Positions 8,201 through 14,180 of a DNA stretch of 14,180 bases are shown here, piece by piece. The translations under genes were made by a program, and so were the position numbers. Position 1 is the first letter of the stretch. Each line of letters begins with the position of its first letter. The DNA is taken from the NCBI GenBank assembly GCA_038212325.1, contig JBBQUQ010000088.1:1-14180 (forward strand), written 5' to 3'. The notes under the pieces are model-generated. The model saw nothing but the letters and a program-made list of their open reading frames with translations, had not been told where the DNA came from and made no database searches. The stretch comes from CAIVAT01 sp038212325 (GTDB lineage: Bacteria > Bacteroidota > Bacteroidia > Bacteroidales > FEN-979).

Positions 8201-10919
8201 CGGGTATCGCTGAGAATGTAGACATATTTGAGGTGCCGCTGATGAGGCATCCGCCACCCTGCCCGTTTGTAAAGCTGATGGTTTCTGGTGCAGGTAAATC
8301 GCCGCAGGCAACTGTAATGTCAACCTGTGGGCTCATGATTGGCAATATCGCCGGAAGCACATGAATGACCCTCGAGGTCGTAACGGTGTTTCCGCAGACC
8401 AGGGCGGTCCATGTCTCGGTGACATCGCCGCCGCATGCATCGGGAATGGTTCCCAGGGTGGAGGTGACGGTTCCTGTAAGCCGGCAGGAGCCGGTCAGTT
8501 CGTTGTCGTAGGTCAGTTCGCTGGTGACCGCCGCGCCGCAGGCAACGGTGATTACGGGCTGAGTCGGGAACCATGGCGTGGAGGCCGGGAGCACATGAAT
8601 GACACGTGATGTGGTAACGATATTTCCGCAGACCATGGCCGTCCATGTCTCTGTCACATCGCCGCCGCATGCACCGGGGATGGTTCCCAGGGTGGAGGTG
8701 ACGGTACCTGTCAGGTGGCAGTAACCGGTCAGTTCATTGTCATAGGTCAGCTCGCTGGTGACGACTGCGCCGCAGGCAACGGTGATTTCAGGCTGTGCCG
8801 GGAACCATGGGGTTAGGGCCGGGAGCACATGAATGACACGTGATTTTGTAACGATGTTTCCGCAGACCGTGGCCGTCCATCTCTCTTTCACATCACCGCC
8901 GCAGGCACCGGGGATGGTTCCCAGGGTGGAGGTGACGGTTCCTGTCAGGTGGCAGTAGCCGGTCAGTTCATTGTCATAGGTCAGTTCGCTGGTGACCACT
9001 GCGCCGCACGCAACGGTGATTACGGGCTGAGCCGGAAACCATGGCGTGGAGGCCGGGAGCACATGAATGACACGCGATGTGGTAATGGTGTTTCCACAAA
9101 CCGCGGCTGTCCAGGTCTCGGTCACATCACCGCCGCAGGCACCGGAAGGGCTCTGGGGACCCAGGGTCGATGTTACAGATCCGCTGATCCTGCATGAGCC
9201 GGCAAGTCCATTGTCATAGGTGAGCGGGCTTGCCGTCGCTGTTCCACAGGGCACAGAAATGTCTGATACAGTGGTAAAGACCGGCATGGTTGAAGGTGTC
9301 ACTGTGATGACCTGCACAAAGCTTGTGCTAGTATTGTTGCAGTAGTCGGTGAAATTCCAGGTGCGCACCCTTGAATAGGAACTTGGACAACCAGGTTCCG
9401 GCGTAGTGATGTCGCTTAACAGGTGGATAAAAGGCGGATTCGTGCAGTTATCAGTTGCAGCAGGCACAAGTGCCAGTGCATCCGTTAATCCTGTTTCATT
9501 ATCACAAACCAGTGTGCGATCCAGGCTGCCGGTTGTTGTTGTAACGGTTGGGGGGATGTTGTCGCTTCCGACTATTACACTTCCATTGAAGAAATAGGAT
9601 CCGAAAGGCAACTTATTATATGCATTTCCTGCAGGGTCGGAATATTCATTCGCTTCCGGGGGAGTTTCCAACCAGGTAAGGGCGGAGGTTCCGCCGGATT
9701 GGGAACATTTACCTCTAAAATAGATGGTGTAAAGGATCGTGTTGTCAGGCAGGTTAACCCCGGGATCAGATGTGAAACTCAGGAGGAAGATCCCTGGATT
9801 GGCGCCATTGGTCACACTGCCGGAAATGGCAGGATTAAGATTAACATAATCGTATTGGAGGATCGCACCATCATAAAGCAAAGTATGCGAGATGCCCCCG
9901 ACATTGTTGAAATTCTTGACGGTTACCGGGACAGCAATCGGGGATTGCGGACAATTGACAGACACGACAGGAGCGATGGTTATCGGTCCGCACCCATTCG
10001 GATTTACTGAGATACTGCCGTTAATGAAATAATTTCCAAACGGTTCCTTGTTATAAGCGATCCCTTCAGGGGTTGAGTATTCATTTGCTTCGGGCGGGGT
10101 CTCCGACCAGGTGATGGGGGAGGTTCCCCCGGCAGGCAGACCGACATAGCTGAAATGGAGGGTGAACAGGGTTGCATTATCGGGCAGGTTGATCCCAGGG
10201 TCGCAGGTATAGCTCAGCAGGAATATGCCTGCTGTCGCACCGTTCGTTAAACTGCCGGTGATGGCCGGATTCAGCACAACAGACTGGTACTGAAGCATGG
10301 CCGGGTCATAATTTAAGGTCAGCGAGATTCCGCCGACATTGTTGAAACCTGAAACTTTTACCGGGTAGGCGATGTCGGACGACGGGCAGGATGTAACAAC
10401 TGTTGCCGTAGTTACCGGTCCGCATTCGGCCGTTATGACCGTAACACTTCCATTGACAAAATGGCTTAAGAATGGCTCCTTGTTATAAGCGATCCCGGCC
10501 GCATCAGAATATTCATTGGCCCATACTGGAGTTTCCAGCCAGGTAAGCAGGGAGCTTCCCCCGGCAGGCGGTCCGACATAGCCGAAATACAGGGTGAACA
10601 GGGTTGCATTATCGGGCAGGTTGATCCCCGGATCGCAGGTGTAGCTCAGGAGAAATTCCCCGGGAATGGTGCCGTTCGTTAAACTGCCGGTGATGGCCGG
10701 ATTCAGCACAACAGACTGGTACTGAAGCATTGCTGGGTTGTAGTTCAGTGTAAGTGAAATGCCGCCGACATTGTTAAATGCGGCTACACTGACCGGGACG
10801 CTGATGGAGTTGCCATTGCAAACTGTCACAGAACCTGCTGTAGTTAATGGCCCGCCATTGGAAAAGGCTAGGTGGCTGATCATTAAGCAGCCGATGAGAA
10901 TCGCGTAAAACTTTTTCAT
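5229..10919 (-). CDS. Giant cohesin-bearing T9SS-exported surface protein (1896 aa)
   Basis: A very large secreted, probably cell-surface protein. Residues 1-20 form a signal peptide (MKKFYAILIGCLMISHLAFS). Three cohesin-like modules follow at about 27-162, 169-306 and 311-451, each with VPV-V..FNNVGGIS, a PDN hydrophobic strand and the EY...YNK.PF...F.NGS closing motif. Residues 455-541 hold a CDNETGL...CNN module. Six HYR-like four-Cys modules span about 545-1020, then come an HYR-type segment (1021-1108), a DUF11-like module (1113-1222), an SdrD-B-like segment (1226-1350), further Ig-like modules, and a T9SS type A sorting domain from FSLYPNP (1818) to KLVKTR (1896). The architecture suggests adhesion or assembly of partners at the cell surface; no enzyme domain is seen. 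It is the last of three same-strand cohesin genes, 60 bases after the 701-residue protein, with no clear promoter between. No Shine-Dalgarno sequence precedes the ATG. Confidence 0.9.
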   Translation of the reverse strand: MKKFYAILIGCLMISHLAFSNGGPLTTAGSVTVCNGNSISVPVSVAAFNNVGGISLTLNYNPAMLQYQSVVLNPAITGSLTNGTIPGEFLLSYTCDPGINLPDNATLFTLYFGYVGPPAGGSSLLTWLETPVWANEYSDAAGIAYNKEPFLSHFVNGSVTVITAECGPVTTATVVTSCPSSDIAYPVKVSGFNNVGGISLTLNYDPAMLQYQSVVLNPAITGSLTNGATAGIFLLSYTCDPGINLPDNATLFTLHFSYVGLPAGGTSPITWSETPPEANEYSTPEGIAYNKEPFGNYFINGSISVNPNGCGPITIAPVVSVNCPQSPIAVPVTVKNFNNVGGISHTLLYDGAILQYDYVNLNPAISGSVTNGANPGIFLLSFTSDPGVNLPDNTILYTIYFRGKCSQSGGTSALTWLETPPEANEYSDPAGNAYNKLPFGSYFFNGSVIVGSDNIPPTVTTTTGSLDRTLVCDNETGLTDALALVPAATDNCTNPPFIHLLSDITTPEPGCPSSYSRVRTWNFTDYCNNTSTSFVQVITVTPSTMPVFTTVSDISVPCGTATASPLTYDNGLAGSCRISGSVTSTLGPQSPSGACGGDVTETWTAAVCGNTITTSRVIHVLPASTPWFPAQPVITVACGAVVTSELTYDNELTGYCHLTGTVTSTLGTIPGACGGDVKERWTATVCGNIVTKSRVIHVLPALTPWFPAQPEITVACGAVVTSELTYDNELTGYCHLTGTVTSTLGTIPGACGGDVTETWTAMVCGNIVTTSRVIHVLPASTPWFPTQPVITVACGAAVTSELTYDNELTGSCRLTGTVTSTLGTIPDACGGDVTETWTALVCGNTVTTSRVIHVLPAILPIMSPQVDITVACGDLPAPETISFTNGQGGGCLISGTSNMSTFSAIPGVCGGDVIETWTATDVCGRALASVSRIITVRPAPLPTMTVPANITVSCDAIPQASTISYSNGLNGPCNLSGTSNLSTFNTIIPGTCNGRILENWTASDICGRPLASVSRTITVVDNTNPTISCPSSPQIRTILSGQTSYIAVGTEFDYTGLGDNCNSVSATNNLNGLTTLDGYLFPSGTTSVTWTAVDACGNTANCSYDVIIYSPAIELVKTGTLDLTVVLPNDIANVGDRINYTFKVTNAGNATLYNVMVTDPFVNVSGGPVTLAPGETDNATFTAVYTLNATDMLNGTFTNVASVSGTTLQGETVAATDGDTREFLFVKGNIYDDANGMNNSIVSGSPTNGSGSIYINLANADKGVVASMLVYPDGTYYFTINDGLEFNKDYVLILTNSPQAEGSTLLAASYPTNWVSTGEILGIGSGNDGTIDGILAVSTMTGSVSNANFGLDQLPNSNDASASYANPGGTTTVQVPLLIGSDPEDGLLGSGSTIAITSLATNGTLYYNGLAVYLGQVIAGYNPLLLNADPMDGAVSMMFNYAFIDEAGRQDPSPALVTLNFYLCPVLVTHPQETCSPRTADLTLPAVTAGSTLNGATLTYWENAAATIPMLHPTTAGAGTYFIRAALQNCFDITPVTVTVHPLPTMYNVTGSGSYCAGGQGIEVIMIGSQPGFQYTLMIGCCIPVGAVVVGTGGPLSFGYQTLPGNYSILAVNPVTHCSNLMYNCVWVWVDQPVPVSISIQASANPAPLGTVVTFTASPVNGGSSPVYQWMVNGSPVGTNSPTYSYTPGENDEIVCLLASNAYCVSGNPATSNMIIMGVPATVSVTGEVGPGEPKCYNATQTLIIADGGNTFTVHNGGIVTMIAGHNILYKPGTTVEPGGKMHGYITLNNQYCAQKAPTIPTVTGTEEPGTVIQRTVFSLYPNPTSGNFTVEQKGENLFGTVQVEVFGMTGEKMMTGVITGETKHEFSLPELQHGLYFVKVSAGGNVETFKLVKTR
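7860..9287 (-). repeat. Six tandem four-Cys HYR-like modules, three nearly identical at DNA level
   Basis: Within the giant gene, residues 545-1020 repeat a unit of about 78-82 residues, with the first cysteine of each unit at 558, 638, 716, 794, 872 and 954. The unit pattern is ITVACG, TYDN.L...C.L.G, CGGDVTETWTA.VCG and SRVIHVLP, giving four conserved cysteines. The three central copies (8811-9044, 8577-8810, 8343-8576) are exactly 234 bases each and by eye roughly 90% identical in DNA, while the outer copies are more diverged. This points to recent unit duplication. Confidence 0.85.
9567..10841 (-). repeat. Triplicated cohesin-like modules
   Basis: Three consecutive cohesin-like modules of about 144 residues. 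The first two share long runs such as MLQYQSVVLNPAITGSLTNG and INLPDNATLFTL; the third is more diverged. At DNA level 58 consecutive bases are identical between 10241-10298 and 10673-10730, an offset of 432 bases (144 codons), consistent with recent duplication or gene conversion. Confidence 0.8.
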
Positions 10920-10979
10920 TGTGGTTGGATTTAAAAATTGCTGACATATCTAATCGAATACTTTCTATAAGTTCAATGA

Positions 10980-13085
10980 CTAATTGACAACCAGTTTGCC
11001 TGCAGTAACACCTTCCTCTGCCGAAAATGTTACAATGTACAATCCTGGGGTAATCCTGCTGATATCTATTGAAAAAATATTCTTTTCCGGTGATGATTTG
11101 AAATGGTAAATGCCGTTCAGCTGCCCGAAAACTGAAGTGAGCCTTACGTCAATGCTTTGCCCTGACCGCCCGTTATATATGACGTTCACAAGGTCGTGTG
11201 CGGGATTTGGGGAGAGGCTGAATTTTCCGGCGATGCTTTCGTTCAACCCTACGATCAACCCAACGGTTTCCGATGTGTCGGAACTGCAGCCGTTCAGGGT
11301 CACGATGTCGTAATACGAACCGGTTACAGTTGCCGTGACGCTCTGCCCTGTCGCCCCCGGGATGGGCGCATTGTCTTGGTACCACTGGTTTCCGCAGCAT
11401 ACGCTTGAAATAAGCGTGTAATCAATAATTGTTAGAGACGGTGTTGCAGGCACAGCAAACACACTCACACTGGCGGATCCGGATGTGGTACCGGTGCAGT
11501 TCAAATCCTGCAGGTCATGTATGGTATAGGTTCCAGCATCACCGGTGATGATGTAATAAGGAGTGGTGTACTGGTTATACACCGTTACGGAGTTGATCCC
11601 GTTTGTGTAAAGAAACGACCAGGGAGGGGCACCTGTGAGGTCAACGCGAAGGGTCGTAACAGATCCGGTCCCGCAGAGCGTATCGCCACCCGAAATAGTG
11701 GCCGTTGGCAGTTGAAAAACCGGCAGGTTAACCGACCCTGTAACCGTGGTAAATCCATCATGCAATGAAAGTTGGTAAAGTCTTGTCGATTCGGGTGAAA
11801 CCAGCGGGTTTGCCAATGTCGAACTCCAGGGCGGAGTTCCCGGCGGAACGCATGTCCACAGATAGGTGTAGCTCCCTGAGCCACCGCCTGCATTGGAATA
11901 AAGTTGTGAATATTCACCCTTGCAGATATCACCCGGAACGGCAATAGGATTCAGGCTGAGCGGGCCGCCGGTGATCGAAACGATCACATCATCGCTGGTA
12001 TGGCAGCCTGAAGCGGCCAGGTTCGTCACAACAAGAGTAAAAATCGTGGTGGAGATCAGGATGACGGTTTGCGGGTTCTGCACGTTGGGGTTGACCAGCA
12101 ATGCCTCGGGCGACCAGTGGTAACTGAAACTTCCTGTTCCCCCCGGTGCAGCATGAAGTGTTGTGCTGGTGCCGTAATTGATGGTCGTATCATTCCCGGC
12201 GTTGGCAATGGGAAGCTGGTTGACAGCTACCGAAAGCTGTGATGAAGGGCCGTTCCCGCAGGGATTGAAAGCAAATACCGTGACATTTCCCGACACGGCA
12301 GTTCCGGAATAATCCACCAGAATGGAATTCGTGTTCTGGCCGCTGATGATCGCTGCTCCTGCAGGCACCGTCCAGGTATACCCTGCGACATTGGCCATCG
12401 GCGCTATGCCATACGATACCCCCGCCTGCCCCTGGCACACCGAATTGTTCCCTGTGATCGTGCCCGGGTTTCCAGTGCCGCCGCAGATATAGCCGTTCAG
12501 GTAATAGGCTGTAGTCGGCAGGTCATTCAAAGAATTTCCCATGGGATCGGCATACTCGCAGGAGGAGCCGTTGTCAAACCAGGTGAGCGGTGCATTTCCG
12601 CCAATATAGGTGAAATTCAGGGTCATGATCGTACTGCCATTGGGCAGCGTGGCCGATGAGCCATACCAGCCCATGCTGATGCGGTGGAAGCCGTTGCCAA
12701 GATCCATGTCACCGCTTAAAAAACTACCCAGCAAAGGATTCGGAGTTCCCTGGATAAAATGTACGACCGAATAGTCATAATCAAGGGTCAGGGAAACTGC
12801 TCCGATGGCAGTAAATCCTGTTACGGTGATTGGAACATCCACCGGGCCCGGAATTGCACCTGTAGCAGTTGCGCAGGTGGTGATGGGGGCGTTCTGGGCG
12901 TTGCCGGCCAGGGCAAATCCCAAAAGGAAAGTGATGGCCATAAGGAATGACTTCACCCCGGCACTCCCCTTGAAGGGGGATAATGACCCATTGCCGGCCC
13001 TCCCCAAGAGCAAATGACCTCTCCCCGGCCCTCCCCTTGAAGGGGAGGGGGAGGTTTGAGGTGTATCGTTAAATTCTTGTTTCAT
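10980..13085 (-). CDS. Cohesin and PKD/Ig-like T9SS-exported surface protein (701 aa)
   Basis: A secreted surface protein. A cohesin-like module occupies about residues 65-200 (VPITVTGFTAIGAVSLTLDY to EYADPMGNSLNDLPTTAYYL). Next come a PKD-like module at 205-290 (GNNSVCQGQAGVSY, GYTWTVPAGA), Ig-like modules to about 612 (including CCGNQWYQDNAPIPGATGQ), and a T9SS type A sorting domain at 621-701 (FSLSPNPAHD to GKLVVN). The apparent ATG at 13085 puts 43 unusual residues, rich in S, P, R and G and encoded by palindromic repeats, ahead of the true signal peptide VKSFLMAITFLLGFALAGNA. A GTG at 12956 (residue 44), seven bases after GGGGAG, would give a normal signal peptide, so either start is possible. 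The long ORF is given because its frame is uninterrupted. It is the middle gene of the tandem cohesin block. Function beyond surface display is unknown. Confidence 0.85.
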   Translation of the reverse strand: MKQEFNDTPQTSPSPSRGGPGRGHLLLGRAGNGSLSPFKGSAGVKSFLMAITFLLGFALAGNAQNAPITTCATATGAIPGPVDVPITVTGFTAIGAVSLTLDYDYSVVHFIQGTPNPLLGSFLSGDMDLGNGFHRISMGWYGSSATLPNGSTIMTLNFTYIGGNAPLTWFDNGSSCEYADPMGNSLNDLPTTAYYLNGYICGGTGNPGTITGNNSVCQGQAGVSYGIAPMANVAGYTWTVPAGAAIISGQNTNSILVDYSGTAVSGNVTVFAFNPCGNGPSSQLSVAVNQLPIANAGNDTTINYGTSTTLHAAPGGTGSFSYHWSPEALLVNPNVQNPQTVILISTTIFTLVVTNLAASGCHTSDDVIVSITGGPLSLNPIAVPGDICKGEYSQLYSNAGGGSGSYTYLWTCVPPGTPPWSSTLANPLVSPESTRLYQLSLHDGFTTVTGSVNLPVFQLPTATISGGDTLCGTGSVTTLRVDLTGAPPWSFLYTNGINSVTVYNQYTTPYYIITGDAGTYTIHDLQDLNCTGTTSGSASVSVFAVPATPSLTIIDYTLISSVCCGNQWYQDNAPIPGATGQSVTATVTGSYYDIVTLNGCSSDTSETVGLIVGLNESIAGKFSLSPNPAHDLVNVIYNGRSGQSIDVRLTSVFGQLNGIYHFKSSPEKNIFSIDISRITPGLYIVTFSAEEGVTAGKLVVN
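12956..13054 (-). repeat. Array of GC-rich palindromic repeats in the 5' coding region
   Basis: On the minus strand there is one full copy at 13016-13054, a degenerate partial copy at 12984-13005, and a nearly full copy at 12956-12978 that differs from the first by one base over its shared 23 bases. Each is built around CCCCTTCAAGGGGAGGGCCG, itself containing the inverted repeat CCCCTT/AAGGGG. The array reads through in frame as the 43-residue extension before the signal peptide, and its last copy supplies the GGGGAG preceding the alternative GTG start. Confidence 0.8.
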
Positions 13086-13142
13086 ATTTAAGTAATAATT
13101 TATTGTTGCACAAATTCTTCACATCCATATTTTGTACCACGT

Positions 13143-13179
13143 CTCCCTCCCCCTTCAAGGGGAGGGCCGGGGAGAGGTC
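13143..13179 (+). repeat. Inverted copy of the GC-rich palindromic repeat
   Basis: The plus strand here carries the repeat in the opposite orientation to the array at 12956-13054. Bases 13150-13179 are an exact reverse complement of 13016-13045 over 30 bases. The copy lies 12 bases past the stop of the upstream cohesin gene and 57 bases before the ATG of the next one. A transcript crossing both copies could form a 30-bp stem enclosing a loop of about 104 bases that contains that ATG. Confidence 0.8.
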
Positions 13180-13190
13180 CTTTTTAAAAT

Positions 13191-14180
13191 TCAGTTCATG
13201 ACATTGATATACCCCTGCACAAAAACCGTTGCATTTGTCTTGGCAAATATGATCTTCCAGAACGTTTCGGAAAATGCACCCCCGAAAATGGTAGCATTGT
13301 TCGGCCCGGTAAATTCAACGGTGCTTGCCCCCATGTCAAATACCCCTCCATTCAACCAACTGCCTCCAAGGTAAAGTGTTCCATCGCCTTTAAAAGCAAG
13401 CGAAGAACCGGCATTTATAGTAAGATCGCCGTCCACATATAATTTTGCGGCACCTTCAATGCTGATGTTTTTGCAAAGAGTTCCTACTGAAAGTCCTCCG
13501 GTGAGGTGCGGCCAGTTCGGTGCTGAGGAAGGGATAAATACCATGGCTGAACTGGGTGGTACCTGCGAGTTTTGCCAGTTGGAACCGGTGAACCAGTCAG
13601 ATGAAGTGATCCCGGTCCAGTACCCCAGTGTTCCGACCGAGAGATAATCATTCTTTACAATGATGGAAGCGCTTGTGCCCCTTGTTGCAACAAGGGTCAC
13701 CGAATACACACCATCGGAGGTGAAACGGACCTGCGGGTTTTGTGAAGAGGCTGTGGTGCCGTTTACGAAATACCAGGTTGACGGGCTGAGCTTCCAGCTC
13801 CATGCCGTTGGCCCGCCGGTGGTTTGATCGGTGAGGACAACGGTCACGGCCGATCCGCCGGTCGTAGGGCTGGCCGTGAAATTGGCCGCCAGTGGGTTCG
13901 GACCGACATAGCCGTTGATATAATAAGATGTCGTTGGAAGGTCATACAGCGATGTCTCGGCGACGCTTTCAGCATACCGGCAGGAATTACCATCATCAAA
14001 CCATGCCAGCGGGGAGGCCCCGCCATTGTATGTGAAGATAAGATTTACCAGGCTGCTGCCATCGGCGAGTGATGCCGCAGGGCCCGACCAGTTCATCACG
14101 ATCCTGCCCAGGCCTGCTGCCGATGAGGTGAAGGCACCCCCGATCGGAGGGACCAGCGAAGCGCCAAGCCAGGTGAGCAC
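13191..14180 (-). CDS. Cohesin and PKD surface protein, N-terminus beyond window, no sorting domain
   Basis: 329 residues are visible; the frame is open at the right edge and begins inside a cohesin-like module, so the start and signal peptide lie outside. Visible residues 1-91 finish that module (LADGSSLVNLIFTYNG, LAWFDDGNSCRYAE, LPTTSYYINGYV), closely matching the cohesin of the 701-residue protein. Residues 97-183 form a PKD domain (ANFTASPTTGGSAVTV, FTSDGVYSVTLVA). Residues 187-329 start with YWTGITSSDWFTGSNWQN and continue as short beta-rich repeats of the kind seen in Bacteroidota surface proteins. The protein then stops at VQGYINVMN with no T9SS sorting domain, 12 bases before a palindromic repeat. 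In related proteins this beta-rich region usually continues (from memory), so a 3' truncation is likely. It is the first visible gene of the tandem cohesin block. Confidence 0.85.
   Translation of the reverse strand: MLTWLGASLVPPIGGAFTSSAAGLGRIVMNWSGPAASLADGSSLVNLIFTYNGGASPLAWFDDGNSCRYAESVAETSLYDLPTTSYYINGYVGPNPLAANFTASPTTGGSAVTVVLTDQTTGGPTAWSWKLSPSTWYFVNGTTASSQNPQVRFTSDGVYSVTLVATRGTSASIIVKNDYLSVGTLGYWTGITSSDWFTGSNWQNSQVPPSSAMVFIPSSAPNWPHLTGGLSVGTLCKNISIEGAAKLYVDGDLTINAGSSLAFKGDGTLYLGGSWLNGGVFDMGASTVEFTGPNNATIFGGAFSETFWKIIFAKTNATVFVQGYINVMN

Noticed and set aside
7860..9287. CRISPR array
   Set aside because: The repeat unit is 234 bases, coding and in frame, with no spacers; it is a protein domain array.
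8032..10010. Several plus-strand open frames inside the giant gene
   Set aside because: They recur with the period of the repeats and are antisense readings of the four-Cys and cohesin modules; none shows a protein family of its own.
5229..14180. Dockerin domains or carbohydrate-active enzymes in the cohesin block
   Set aside because: No duplicated Ca-binding loop of dockerin type and no catalytic domain was found in the three proteins, so a cellulosome-like locus is not claimed.

Overview
The window looks like a piece of a Bacteroidota (probably Bacteroidales-like, environmental) chromosome. The main reasons are three C-terminal regions that match the type IX secretion system (T9SS, Por) type A sorting domain, large Cys-rich multi-domain surface proteins with cohesin, PKD/Ig-like and HYR-like modules, a TAnnTTTG-type -7 box upstream of one gene, and mostly AT-rich leaders with few strong Shine-Dalgarno sequences. 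No rRNA, tRNA, CRISPR array, transposase or phage gene was seen.

Layout, left to right. Positions 2-505 (+) hold the C-terminal end of a long-chain acyl-CoA synthetase cut by the window edge. It converges on a minus-strand pair: an exported 1-Cys peroxiredoxin (1947-2681) followed by a membrane-anchored SxxK serine hydrolase (554-1906). Positions 2682-3913 are mostly degenerate: a candidate promoter, a frameshifted and internally deleted remnant of a small hypothetical gene, an octamer repeat also found at 521-560, and an orphan T9SS sorting domain with no passenger. A GAF-domain protein follows (3970-5124, +), preceded by an 18-codon leader ORF whose stop overlaps its start. A strong hairpin (5165-5200) separates it from the next block.

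The rest (5229-14180, all minus strand) is a tandem block of three cell-surface proteins, each carrying Bacteroidota-type cohesin modules at or near the N-terminus. In transcription order they are: a protein cut by the window edge with cohesin, PKD and a repetitive beta-rich region, which ends without a sorting domain; a 701-residue protein with one cohesin, PKD/Ig-like modules and a T9SS sorting domain; and a 1896-residue protein with three cohesins, six four-Cys HYR-like modules, a DUF11-like module, an SdrD-B-like module and a T9SS sorting domain. Two of them are presumably exported by Sec and then T9SS to the surface. No dockerin is visible here, so the binding partners are unknown.

The most unusual local structure is a GC-rich palindromic repeat family at 12956-13179. 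Copies lie in frame inside the apparent 5' coding sequence of the 701-residue protein, ahead of its real signal peptide. An inverted copy sits just past the end of the upstream gene, so a read-through transcript could fold the intergenic region and the start codon into a 30-bp stem-loop.
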